This document shows positions 33,666-45,365 of a stretch of DNA of 64,000 bases, piece by piece; within the stretch, counting starts at the first letter, position 1; every line of letters starts with the position of its first letter. The notes beneath the pieces are model-generated. The model was not told the DNA's origin and did not search any database. It was given only the letters and a program-made list of their open reading frames with translations. A program made the translations under genes and the position numbers. Location: NCBI GenBank assembly GCA_000310025.1, contig FN649734.1:3342729-3406728 (forward strand). The letters are read 5' to 3'. Source of the stretch: Ectocarpus siliculosus (lineage: Eukaryota > Sar > Phaeophyceae > Ectocarpales > Ectocarpaceae).

Positions 33666-35508
33666 AGATGAATGAGTTCACCGTGTATTGGCGGCTAAAA
33701 CCTCTGTCCCGCTACATTCAAAATTTGCCGATCTGTTCGGCGCATTTTTTTATCCACGTGATGGGCAACTCGTCAACTGCGCCACACGCACACCTACCTT
33801 CCCTCGCAGCCCTCCCTCTACCCTCCCCGCTATCCGCGAGAGCCTCTGCGTCCTGGCCTGCTGCTATTGGCTGCCGCGTGACTGTTCCTCCTCCTGCTGC
33901 CTCGCCGGTCGTTGTTGTGTTTGTGGTGAGCCGCGTTGCTTGCAGTGTGGTCCCCATGGCATGCAGTTGGAGTGGATGGAGTGGCGATGACAGAGAGAAG
34001 CGTGCTACCCCCTGTTGTTGCCGTTGATGTTGCTTAACCCTTTGGGTCTAGCTTTTTTTCTTGCGGCAAGAAAGTACTCAAGTGAGCGCCAGTGCGGCAC
34101 GTACGTGGAAAGCGACGACAAAGCGAGCCCGAGCGGCGAGCCTATCTTTCCCGCTTGGCACAGAGCGAGACGCCTGAACAGTTATTATTCAGACGCCGCA
34201 CGTTGGTGCTACAGAACAAGTATGCCCACGGTGGAAAAGGGACCTCTCTCTAAAAAAGCACATATCGCGATGATCGCAGAAGATTTTGGTCCGCGTGGGG
34301 ACCAAGTGCATTTTTTGTTTTTACACTCATTTTTTTCTCGAGTGAGTGATCGATAAATTTGTGTTGTGGTATTTCACTTCCTCTCCCGTTACACACCGGT
34401 CCTGCCAACAGGCTAACTCTTTTTCGCTTCGGGGCCCCGCCGATCCATACTTGCCGCTTACAACTTTAAAGTTCAAAACGGTATCCACGAAAATTCGGCC
34501 AGAATAGGGCGGGATTTCAAATGGAAAGGGTATTTAAGGGATAAGTAAGAAAAAATTGGTCTAGATGTATTGCTTGTTGAATTTCCAAGCGATGAGTAAG
34601 GAAAAATCTAACTGGTCAAGTATACAGGCTCAAAAGTTCAACAAGCGCCGCTTTCGGGATCGATCCGTGTGGCTTGTGATATACGTGTCGCATCGGCGGG
34701 CGATGGGATGCGTGGCATTGTCACGAGCTGTACATGGAAACACAACATTAATCTGAGTGGTCTCCGTCGTTAGTCGAAAGTAATGGCGGCGCTGGTTATC
34801 CTACTCGCCGACATCGGGATCCCGCTTTTTAGAGACCTTTTAGCACAGTGCTTCAACTGAAAAGCTGTCGAGACCGCGTGTTCTGTGCCAAGTGGGGAAG
34901 AGAGGCGCCTCGCTCGCGGTCGCTTGTTAGATACGTGTCGCATGGACTCTCACTGGATACGTATTCAATATCGTTAATTGAAAGTAGTGGTCTTTTCGTC
35001 TGTTTCACCGGACTCGGCAAACGAACAATATTGCAACTACCTAAGATCGATCGCCTTGTTTGGGTTTGCCAGGACGGAAGTTTCTCAAAATATTTATATT
35101 TTGTCGACGACCAATTAGGGGGGGGAAATTAGCAACACGAGACAATAAACTGTCTGTAATGAGGGAAGGCGGTTCGCAAAATATTCCAACTTTTTCAAAT
35201 GTGAAGTGTGGGTTGGGGTCCACAACGTTTGCAAATCGGAGCAATAAACAGTCTTTCTCTATATAGGACCCCAACCCCACACCCATTAATCTGTCTGCAT
35301 TTCAAAATAAGAGTCAAGTTGACACATTAGGGTAACCTGGGGATTATCGGTGTTCAGTAACAAATGAAAGGATAGGGTTCGGGTTCGAAAGCAAAGGAGT
35401 AGAAAATGGTAAGGGTGCATACCACAAGAAAGCCCCGCGGACACCCTGCAAAGAAAGGACGGCCGTGCGACCCAAGCTATGGCAATTACTTCACCAGAAA
35501 CTAGTCCA
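33666..35508. other. Intergenic, no gene seen
   Basis: Low-complexity T-rich parts and chance frames only. Two related segments with tacgtgtcgcat and a following gttarttgaaagtartgg lie at about 34680-34785 and 34928-34992. A strong hairpin sits at 35206-35282. Confidence 0.45.
35206..35282. repeat. Inverted repeat able to form a hairpin
   Basis: gtgtgggttggggtcc at 35206-35221 pairs with ggaccccaaccccacac at 35266-35282 (16 of 17 positions, one bulge) around a ~44-base loop. Confidence 0.7.
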
Positions 35509-36106
35509 GAGCTACCGTGCAAATCTTGTGGCTCCCCAATCATGGTTCGGTAGGGAATCGCAACCGTCCTGTAAGTGCTTTTCGGCCAAGCTTAATCCAA
35601 CCCATGCTAGGGCAATGCCTCGGCAAGAAACCCAACAAGTCTTCAGCCGGCGGTTTCGAGCTTTCGCGCATGTCTTGCAGACGTGTCGCCTTTTTAGTGC
35701 CGCAAATGCCCGGCTCGATTCCCCGGTTTGGGTCACGGTCTTGGAAGTGTTCGTGATGTTTGAATATCCGTGTGTGGAACTTTTATTCGCATAGCCCCGC
35801 CCTTGCCGACCCGGTCTCAAATGCTGATGTCGAGCTACAGTGCAAAATCTTGTGGCTCCCCAATCATGGTTCGGTAGGGAATCGCCAACCATCCTGTAAG
35901 TGTTTTTCGGCCAGCTTAATCCAACCCATGCTAGGCAATGCCTTGGCCAGAAACCCAACAAGTAAGATAGTACCCTTCAACCGGCGGTTTCGAGCATTCG
36001 CGCATGTCTTGCAGACGTGTCGCCTTTTTAGTGCCGCGAATGCCTGGCTCGATTCCCCGGTTTGGGTCACGGTCTTGGAAGTGTGAATATCCGTGTGTGG
36101 AGAATG
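35509..36106. repeat. Tandem duplication, period ~323 bp
   Basis: Copy 1 (about 35509-35785) and copy 2 (about 35832-36106) share long near-identical stretches, for example tcttgtggctccccaatcat, aatccaacccatgctagg and tttcgcgcatgtcttgcaga. They differ by small indels. No coding role is seen, although both copies keep open frames for some distance. Confidence 0.85.
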
Positions 36107-36204
36107 CAATCTACATGTAATCCAAGTGCGAGCGATCCGAAAATCGTAAGCTGGCCTGTCCAACGCAAATGCGGCGACGTGATTAAAGAGTACACATGGG
36201 TAAT

Positions 36205-37165
36205 TGTGGCGCGCGCCGTATCCCCTCTCGGTCCTCCCTGTACATGTTTATGTGAAATCACACTTCACTCAAATGCTGTAGGTATGTATGTGCATGAATT
36301 ACGATCGATCGTTTCTGTCGGTTTTGGCCTCGAGTGCCGTGTATGTGCGGGTAAAGTATTAGGCCCGGGTTGCTCCGCGCGATGCCTCGAACATTGCGGT
36401 TTGTAACACCGTCCCACCACACATCACCCCGATGGTGCCGCTAGAGTACACATATATATGAGGACCCTCTTGCGTCCTCGCCCACCGGAAGTAGTTTCTT
36501 GGGTGTTGTGTGAAGATCGCCCTCCTTGTGTTCGTGTAGAATATCGGCGCGAGTGCTCCAATAGTCCAGTGGACAAGACACTGCAGTTTACTACTATGTA
36601 TGAACAGGTGGGTACGAACGACGGCGTATGCAGCACTTTTTGCACGGTTCAGGTAACTCGGTCGGCGCTCGGCGCCGAGAGTGCACCACGGCGGAGTCTT
36701 ATGGGGAAAGCGCGCCCCGCGCGCTCCGGAAAAAAGAGGCAAGCCGAACGGCGTCCGTGACGAACCGGACTACACCCGACAAATAAATCGTCTCAAGTTT
36801 AGAGCAGGCCGAAACACCACGCTTCTCTGTGATGCGCCCAGATCTCATGATTCAGCGAAAGGCACATACCTCCATGTGCCGAAGCAAAGTGGTGCACATT
36901 TTGGCGCGCGCCCCGCCCCCCTCTCTGGTTTGACGTTGCTTGCTACGTGCATTGCATGTCCCCTTCCATATCCCTATTGCACTCACTAATCCCATAGGCA
37001 TAGGTACTTCAGTGAGGCGTACGATCGCCCGTGTCGGTTTCTATGCCCCTCCGTGTTCAAGATCAAGCCCCGGGTTGCTCTCAAGGCGCCTCGAAGATAC
37101 ACGCAGTAGTTGATAACAGAACACCGTCCCATCACAAATCACAACACCCAGATGGTGCCGCGAGA
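36205..37165. repeat. Pair of diverged direct repeats ~700 bp apart
   Basis: About 36205-36445 and 36899-37165 align, sharing ggcgcgcgccc, tacgatcg, gtcggttt, cccgggttgctc, acaccgtccca and gatggtgccg. Divergence is high. The intervening ~450 bp shows no gene or element domain, so I treat this as an old local duplication. Confidence 0.5.
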
Positions 37166-37646
37166 ACACGAATTGAATACGAGTGCTAGTTCTTTCTACG
37201 CACATGCACTTGTTTGTGGATGTTGTTCTGCGAGCATCGTCTCTCGCGTTCGTCTTTCTTAATCATTTTCATTCGTTTGGCTATGTATGTATGTATGCTG
37301 TGCCCTGCGGGAGCCAGGCCGAGTGAATTTTTCGAGTGCCTGCTTTTTCAACCTCGCTTACTGTAGGACACATACACCAGCGTTCCCCGGGGAAAGCTTG
37401 TCGTTTCCTGCCCGTGGTCCTGGTCGATTACTTACGCTTGTCGCTTGCTACTCGAGACATTTATGGGGCAGAACGCAGGATCATACCTTCGTCTCGGCCT
37501 CTTTCCGCGAGTGAACCTTCAGCTGCATGCATGTGCACTTTTTCGTTGCGTTCGCCTCCTCCTCTCCCCTCCCACCCACCCTGTCCCACACTTTTCTCTT
37601 CCTCTCCCTACCCGTGCCCGTCGTGGTCTACCGCACTACCTTAGCC
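37166..37646. other. 5' flank of the GPI-type protein gene
   Basis: Pyrimidine-rich, especially 37540-37640, just before the start codon. No other gene seen. Confidence 0.4.
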
Positions 37647-38375
37647 ATGTTTTTCGTCGCTCCCGTGCTATTGGCCACACTACTTTGTGTGGCTTCAGCC
37701 GTACAAGAATGGACTGTCTCGGGAGTGAATGCCGTTACCGGGCTCGACATGGATGGGTGCTACACCCTCATCGAGCTAAACGGGGACACCTCGTCGGAGG
37801 ACGATCTGATGTATTTCTACACAAGGGATGGTGACCCTTCTTTTGGACCTGGTCCCGCCATACAGATTCGTAGGGTTGTTGAAGAAGAGAATTACTACGC
37901 CTCGGGGGAGGATTACACCCAAGAATGGGCTTTTATGACCATGATGGACGTGAATGTGTGCGGACAGCCATGGGAATCTTCGGGAGGCGTTCTGGTCTTT
38001 ACAGACGATTTGCACATCACAGCCGAGGGCGACGAGACCGAACTCGATGTCACTTTGCGGTCCGAAAATTGGTACGTTTTCGATGGCACAGACACGTACG
38101 ATCGGATCACGAACGATATCGCTCTCCGTCGAGGCTGTTACGATGACGAAGGATCCACAGAGTATTCGTGGACTGACGATTCTGTGAGTTCGTACGACAT
38201 TTCTGCGTTCAACGAAGTTATACCGGGCGTGAGCCTCGATATACAATCCGACGACACCGTCACTGGTTGTGAGACTTCGGACTCTTCTGGTGGTACCAAG
38301 TTGTCTTTCGGTTCTCTTGGCATTGGTGCGATTGTTGTCCCTGTATTCACCTTTTGCCACATTTTGTTGGGGTGA
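37647..38375 (+). CDS. Secreted acidic protein, probably GPI-anchored, intronless
   Basis: Single open frame of 242 aa from the ATG at 37647. An open frame continues upstream, but this methionine gives a textbook signal peptide, MFFVAPVLLATLLCVASA. The mature part is rich in Asp, Glu, Tyr and Thr and has cysteines at DGCYTLIE, VNVCGQPW, RRGCYDDE and TGCETSD, which could form two disulphides. The C-terminus has small residues (SDSSGGTKLS) followed by a hydrophobic tail, GSLGIGAIVVPVFTFCHILL, the layout of a GPI-attachment signal. I do not recognise the domain family. The absence of introns sets it apart from its neighbours. It is likely a cell-surface or cell-wall protein. Confidence 0.7.
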   Translation: MFFVAPVLLATLLCVASAVQEWTVSGVNAVTGLDMDGCYTLIELNGDTSSEDDLMYFYTRDGDPSFGPGPAIQIRRVVEEENYYASGEDYTQEWAFMTMMDVNVCGQPWESSGGVLVFTDDLHITAEGDETELDVTLRSENWYVFDGTDTYDRITNDIALRRGCYDDEGSTEYSWTDDSVSSYDISAFNEVIPGVSLDIQSDDTVTGCETSDSSGGTKLSFGSLGIGAIVVPVFTFCHILLG

Positions 38376-40206
38376 AAATATGGTTGTTTCTGTATTTCGT
38401 ATCCGCCGGGATATATATGTCAGTTCTCTTGAAAGACGTATCATTATTCGTCCGTCCGTATTGTTTACACTATTGTAATAAGCTCGTACATTAGAGGATA
38501 AGGTGGGATTTGTTTTCAATATGACAGGCCCTCCAGCCCGTGATTCAAGATTTTTGTTAGATAAATTGTCCCGACGTTGTGCTATGAATCGAGACACGTG
38601 TGGTGGGCGGGGTTCACTCCTCGTATAATGTAGATCGCAACTGTTAGGACACCCAATTTTAGAGCGGGAGTCAACAAGGAAAACAAGGGGTTACTCGGGA
38701 ACAGGTTTTAAGACCGAAACGGTCGGGGGCGGTAATAATGCCAAATGACGGTATTTTGTAGGCGGTAGGCTGTTCCGTGTTTCTTGCCGGAACGACTTTG
38801 TTTCGCACCGCGGGAGCTAACCCTTCAGTATGGCGGGAACTTTGGGCGGGAATGCCGCATGGAAGTACTTCGTTTTGTGGGTAAGGGTGGTGTTCTGTTG
38901 CGTTTGTGGCCGTACCAAAAGATTGTTGGCGGAGGCGCTGACGCATATTTTCGGCGGCAGTAGCTTGGTTAATGGGATTTTTCGGCGGTACACGCCGACG
39001 ACGTCGGGGGGGACAGTGAAACGAACAACCAATGATGGTTTACCGGTCGGTATCGCGCACCACGCAAGGAGGTAGCTTCACGGCCGTATTTTTATGGCGT
39101 AAACGCCACATGACCGACTTGTTGCAGCGTGGGCGCGCTTTCGTCCGTTGGTCCACTCAAATCATACGAAGGGGGACCCGAACGTAGTTCAAGAACCGAA
39201 GGAGAAAAATGAGCAAATACATATTCCTGGAAAGGCAACAAGTGCACGTAGAACTCGAACCCCGTGTCATTCACACTTTTCTCGCAGCGTCGAAGACTCA
39301 AAGAGGCATCCCAGGGCTATGTTTTCGGCAATCATTTAATTGGTCTTCCGCACGAGTCTTTCGTGTACTATGTAGCAAATAGGTCAAAAACACGTGTGCC
39401 GTATGCATGATGCTCCGAAATATACATGCATGTCGCCCGTCCTCACAGCGGATGCCCACATCCTTTGATAAGAAAATTGTTGTGTCTCCGATCGAGATCA
39501 CCGAAAAACTGCCGAAACTCATTCCGCGCGAAAGTCGACTCTATACAACTCAATCCTTCGTATAGACTATACCAATGTATCTAGGTGACACAGTAGAAAT
39601 CCCTTGTTGTCTCGTCCTAAACGAACTAAAGAGGGAGCGCGTTCTGGTAAAATCACAGTCTACGTCGCGGTACGTAAAAAGTGCTGCTGAGCACCGGATT
39701 CCCTCATGAAAAAAACACACTTCTTTCCCGGAGGAAAACTCACGTCGTTCGCGCAGCGCATCAAACATCACGTGGTGTGTTGGTACACCACGTGCTCTGC
39801 TGCTGCCACTGCTGCTGCAATCGAACAATGAAAAAAAAATATCGTGCAAAGTGCACATCAAAACTGCTGTCCAAGAGAAAAAACATCCAGACAGAAAAAA
39901 AGAAAGACAATCATGCACAAAACTGCGGTGCGCTTCCCTCACGGTGGAACCATTTCAGGCAGCCGAAGGAGTGTACCCGCCGGGGAGAAAAAAGGAAAGA
40001 AAAAAAAAAACGTCCCGACAACAACAACGGCTCGTAGAATGTACATCTTCTGCCAGAAGCCGATCTCCAGGACATAATTCACGTGGCCTCGCGCTCAAGT
40101 TGGAAGACAAAGGGAGGAAGGCGCCAACCCAAGCAAGGCCGCAAGGCGCGCCGTGGCACACATACACATACCAGATCATAGCCTTTAGAAATATTACGTG
40201 TTTGTG

Positions 40207-40264
40207 ACCGCACCGAGACTGGCGTATTTCCATTCGTCAGCCGGGTAGCGCGATCAATGTTAAC
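40207..40264 (+). repeat. Dispersed ~60-bp repeat, copy 4
   Basis: Reads gaccgcaccgagactggcgt, then tttccattcgtcagccggg and gcgcgatcaatgtta, the complement of the 14701-14961 copies. Confidence 0.6.
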
Positions 40265-40597
40265 AATAAAAATACGTACACACCCACACATCGTTTAAGA
40301 GAGCACACACCCCACTGACTGCCCGGCCCGGCGGGACCCCTCCCCTGGAGGGGGACGGGGCGCATTTCACACACGGGCAAGCTCGTCTATCTCTGTCATC
40401 TACGATTCCTCGTCTACGACTCCTCGTCTGTCAAGGCAGGGATTGGCCAATGGCCATGCAGGAAGGGGTATACACACACAAACACTCTTTTCTTCTGTTG
40501 CTGCTGTTTCTGTCTTTGATCCGAAGGATAGTTTAGCCTCCCCCATGCTGCCCCCTCACGGGGTCCCAGTTGATGGCAGATAGAAGTGTTTTGTGTT

Positions 40598-40660
40598 TTC
40601 AACCGCACTAAGACTGACGTCATTTCATTCGTCAGCCGGTTAGCGCGGTCGATGCTAATA
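40598..40660 (+). repeat. Dispersed ~60-bp repeat, copy 5
   Basis: Reads caaccgcactaagactgacg, then tcattcgtcagccggttagc and gcggtcgatgctaa. Like other copies it is followed by CA-rich sequence. Confidence 0.6.
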
Positions 40661-42457
40661 ATAAATACACAAACACTCGACCAGCGGTGGATGCGTTTTT
40701 TTGGGAAAGAAGCAACAAAAAAGAAAGGGGAATTTGATGATGAGTGCACCTCTCCCTCATACGAAAGGCGAAACAAAACTAAGGGGCTAGCTCTCGTCCT
40801 CCGCCTTCCCTTCTTCGATGCTCCACGAAGCTCTTCATAACCCGTCCGTTTCTTACGGGTCCCATCGGATGATCTTCAAGAACTGCGTCGAACAGCAGGA
40901 TTAACGGACAGGCAACGACAGCGGTGTGGGATGAGCTGCGAGGCAAATGAAAAAATCGCGCTCACCCCATGTCGGCGGTAGTGGTGGCGGCAGCGAGGGT
41001 CGGGGTATCAGCGAGGGCTGGGGCGGGGACAAGCCAACGCCCAAGACCAACAACACTAACAAGGCAGTTTCGTGCTTCGCCCGTAGTCTTTTGTTCTCGC
41101 GTACATATAGCGCCCGTAAAATAAGAAGAAACATGTTGTCGGTTCGCACTCGATCGAAAGAAATGCTTGTCTGCGAAAGGCGAACACCTTCTATCGGTGG
41201 CTGCCAGACCCTCTCCCCCGCCGAACCAGCGGAAAAACTGAACGAAAGCCGCGAATATCGCGTCATCACTCCCGAATGCCAAACCCACCTCTTCGAACGA
41301 CCTGTAACCAGTTACTACGTTGACGCCGCCTCCGCCGAACCGGAGAAACGAAATAATAAACACGAATACCCCACCCGGGGAATACATGCAACGGTCTCCC
41401 GGTGATAAAATCTCGAATAATGCTCGATCGACACAACACCGCTTGTCGATACGCCGCACAACTCCACGTCCCGCTCCCGAGTACCAAACCCACCTCCTGG
41501 AAAGACACGCTGCCGACGGCGTTGAGGTCGAGCATCGTCATGATCTCCTCCACGGCGGACTCGTGCAGGAGGGGGTCCGCCCTGAGGAGCGCCGCCTTGA
41601 GCTCGGCGAGGCTCAGCGTGCCCGACTTGGCCGTCTCGGCCGAAGACCTGCCGCAGCTCCTACGCACGCGAGACACGCCGGGGGGAGGATAATATGCTGC
41701 TTGGAAAATCGTAAAGAAACACAGGTGTTAATGGCGCCCCCCGCTAACGGTATGAATTCATTGCTAGTTTGATCCTAGACCCTCATCTATGGATAGAGAT
41801 AGTTTGAGTTGTGTCATTCTAAAAGCTCAATAAAAAAATGAGAGCCGCAACACACGGAGCCCCTGATGGTAGTGTGGCTTCATGAGTGGCGAGTTGGGGT
41901 CTCCGATGCCTTGGGGTGAATTTGCTCTCGTCCGTGCATCTCAATATGATGACAGATGGCTAACTTATTGGAAGCACATCTACGGATCGGCTGCCAGGGT
42001 GTTTTAACGTTCGGTCATCCGCCGAAACGTCACGAACAAGATGGATGGGGCCATGCCAAAGGGGGAAAAATAACCAACTGCACAGCAAAGAAACAGGGGG
42101 AAAGACACACACCCGGGAGTGCCCCGTATATCAAAAGCCACCGTTAAAATAAATGTTACACGTTTCACGCTGTCAGTTGGTTTTCTCGCGGATGCTGAAT
42201 CGCCCCTTATTGTTGCTGGGGATGCACACCCCCGGCGCTGGTCCTTTCGTGCGCCTCGTCTCAGTCATCCCCCAATCAAAACCAGCCTTCCTCTTCACTT
42301 TCCACCGCCTTCGTCTCGCCGCCCCCGTAGTGAAGCAACCATTCCTTTCAACACGCAACACACATGAAAGAAAAACTACCCTCGGAATTTCACGTCTTGC
42401 CAACTCTTTCCTCCTAAAACATAGCCATCATGGCCTAAACAAACATTTTCCCGTTTC

Positions 42458-42515
42458 GGACCGCACTGAGACTGGCGTCCTTTCATTGGTCCGCCGTTAG
42501 CGCGGTCGATGCTAA
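42458..42515 (+). repeat. Dispersed ~60-bp repeat, copy 6
   Basis: Reads cggaccgcactgagactggc, then tcctttcattggtccgccg and gcgcggtcgatgctaa. Intronic to the cyclic-nucleotide-binding pseudogene. Confidence 0.6.
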
Positions 42516-42945
42516 AGAGAACATTTCGGCGACAAAACAAGAAAAATCGACTACAACCTCAGCCGTGGATCCTACACCAAACTCTATATATTGGCCTATG
42601 CTCGACGGTGATGAACTAAGAAATTAGGCCACGACCCCAAACTGACGTTACTTAAAAGCGCGGGTGCTCACTAACAAACCACCTCACCTTGTCCGAAAAG
42701 GTCGCCTCGCTCCCAAGCTATGTGAGCATCTTGTACACGCCGTGCCGGAACTGCCTCGCCCGAAGCATTCGCATCACGTCTCTACGAAACCCCGTCCGCC
42801 TCGCCATCAGCAGCCGGGCGAAGTCGTCGCCGTTTCTCTCCTCCACCGAGCAGCCGCCCTCGGCGGTGCACACGACAGAAGCGGGCCTGGGCTGCGCCGT
42901 CATGAGCGCCATCTCCCCGAACAAGCTCCCTGCAGAACGGACGGG

Positions 42946-43030
42946 GGGTACTCGGGTAAACGCATGCCGTAGCCGTTTGACCGGTGACGCCGGGACGGAG
43001 CGTATGCCGGGTTTTCTCCGGCCCAGGGGG
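42946..43030. repeat. tRNA-like short dispersed repeat, copy 3
   Basis: ggggtactcgggtaaacgca continues to tgccgtagccgtttgaccgg and ccgggacggagcgtatgccg, closely matching copy 2 in its second half. Confidence 0.4.
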
Positions 43031-44710
43031 CATGGAAAGTGTGTTGTGTTACGTGTGTGAGCTGTTCGCGCTCCCCTTTGCATTTGTGAGCTGCTAGCAA
43101 TTCCCTTGCCCATGTGAGTGTTCCGCATCGATCGCATCGCTAGCGGCTGAATACCCAACCGAAAACGGAGCGGCATGAAAGGTTTGCTGTGGTGCGTGTG
43201 TGAGCTGTTAACACTCCCCGTGCCTCTAGCATCGATCGCGTATAGAAACGACTAGTATTACCCAACCAATCCCGGAGCAACACGAAAGGTGCGTGTGTGA
43301 GTTATAAGCGCAACTTTGCCGATATGCTACCATCGATTACTAAAAAAGCGGCTGAAATACCCAACCACCCAACCATCCGATGACTCGCACCTGGCGACAG
43401 TCGAACCACCGTGCGGTGGACGCCCGAGTGCTCCTTGACGACGTTGAGCTCCCCTTCCTCCACCGTGAACAGCGACGAACCCCGATCCCCCTGACGAAAC
43501 ACCGCCTCCCCAGGGCCCAGAAGCCTCTTCGTGACGGAGTGGACCGCGCGAACGACGTTCTTCGCCCTGAACAGCGCCCGACTGAGATGGCACAGAGTGA
43601 TAGGGGCACCGGCGCCGGGGGTAGGGTTGTGGTGGTATGGTGTCGGGGAGGGTGACTTTGTTGTTGATATTGTCACTTGGGACCATTGTCCAAGCATCTC
43701 ATTCAATTAAGACAGAGGTGTTTCGTTGATGCATATCGTCACTTGGGACCATTGACCAGGCATCTCTTTCATTCGGGAAGGAGGAGCCACTCAACCTACC
43801 TGAGAGCCACCCGACGAAGGCTGGAAGACACCTTTCCAGGCGCGTCGATCATCCGGCGGCAGCTGGCCAGGCTGACATTAATAACCTTCGCAAAGGCAGT
43901 TTGGGCGCAAGCCACACACATGCCGGGGGGGGGTCAGAGGCAAATAGCATGTCGTGCTTGTGATGCCATAGATAGTATCTTTTGTCGTGATACGTGCTGC
44001 CGCTTCTATCCGATGCGGCGCCCTGACTTCTTGACCTGCTCATCCTCAAGAACTTCAGTGGTGACACGTGGACCACCAAACGAAAACGTTGACATTCACA
44101 ATGCAACAAGCGACTGCAGAGGTGGCAACCGAGTGACAGAAAAAAGAAAACCGATATGAAGTCCATCGTACTTTCTCTCCTTCCAAGAACGGACGAGCCC
44201 CTCTCTGCCACAAGCTGGGAACACCGAAACGCGTTTGAACCAAGCAACGAGGCGGAGACATCACAACCACCGCGTGCTCCCTCCTTTTCACTCGCCCCAA
44301 TAACAAGCCCGATCTTGAACGAGAAAAAAAACGGAGCCTCCTTTCCGCGCGCGCCCTCGCCCTGACAAGAGTAGCCCCGCCCTCCCTCCATTCCAAATTC
44401 CAAAGCATCTCTCCCCCCGTCGCCCCTGTAATCTGGCGTTCCTCACCTTGACAGGTATTACCGCGCGCACGGATTCTCCCCGGGGCTGTGCCGAAACGAC
44501 TCCGCCCTCGCAAAAGAAGTCGCCGGGTCCCATGGAAGCCACCCTTTTTGATCGAGGGGGGGTAGAAGGAAACACAAGAAGAGAGAAGCGCGTCCGGCGC
44601 GCGGATGTTTAATTGTTTCATCGCTGTACCGTGGTATGTATGCTGTTTCGATGAGTGAATATGGCCATTGCGCCCAGAGGTGGCGCCCAGACATAAGTAA
44701 AAAATAGCGA

Positions 44711-44728
44711 AAGAGAGAGGGAGAGAGA

Positions 44729-44820
<92 letters not shown>
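44711..44820. repeat. (GA)n microsatellite
   Basis: About 50 GA units with a few GGG interruptions at the left end; intronic to the cyclic-nucleotide-binding pseudogene. Confidence 0.95.
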
Positions 44821-44824
<4 letters not shown>

Positions 44825-45115
44825 TCATATGTGGAGTCAACCAAACTCAACCGAACGACGACCGTTCTCGCTGAGAAGGACTTCGTCAATCGACATGGCG
44901 TTGTAATCGTATGATACCCTGCGTTAAAAATAGTCAGGCACGCACCGCTGTAGCTACCACGCAATCCGAATCTTGGCCGCGCGTTCTCAGATTTATGCCA
45001 CCCTGTCATGGTCAACGCGCTGACGTCTGCAATCAAGCCTCGCCCATGCAAGGCAAAACCACAAATAAAATGCGCAGAAAGGGCGTGTTACCCTCGTCTG
45101 ACCTCACAATATCTG

Positions 45116-45357
45116 AGGGCCGTTTTAAACGCGGCGATTTTTTCCCCAATTTCCAAAATTTTGGTTCCGAAAACACACGGAACAGCGATTGGCGGCGCCC
45201 ACACAACATTTTTTTTTCTGGAAAATTTGGAAATTTGGAAAGAAGTAGGGGCCGAAAAATTTTGGAATGGTTCGTTCCAAATTTTTGGAATCGTTCCATT
45301 TTTTTTTTGGAAAATTGGAAATTTGGAGCGAAATAGCGCTGCGATTTAAACGGCCCT
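45116..45357. mobile_element. MITE-like element, 242 bp, inverted ends
   Basis: The left end agggccgttttaaacgc matches the inverted right end agggccgtttaaatcgc. The interior is made of AAATTTGGAA / TTCCAAATTT palindromes and has no coding capacity. Inverted ends plus a nested-palindrome interior fit a miniature DNA transposon. No clean target-site duplication is visible. It lies in an intron of the pseudogene. Confidence 0.6.
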
Positions 45358-45365
45358 AACTCACG

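Larger units (their letters stand above)
38376..41493. other. Intergenic and repeat-bearing region
   Basis: At 38690-39030 the sequence has tactcgggaacaggttt, ggcgggaac and ggcggtac motifs like the 6560-7430 element and may be a decayed relative. Two dispersed ~60-bp repeats lie at 40207-40264 and 40598-40660. A segment at 41269-41298 copies the end of the EF-hand exon at 41494-41503. No independent gene seen. Confidence 0.45.

Noticed and set aside
36205-37165. Small LTR-type element with two direct repeats
   Set aside because: The repeats are strongly diverged and lack the usual terminal dinucleotides. The inner part has no recognisable primer site or protein, so an old local duplication is simpler.
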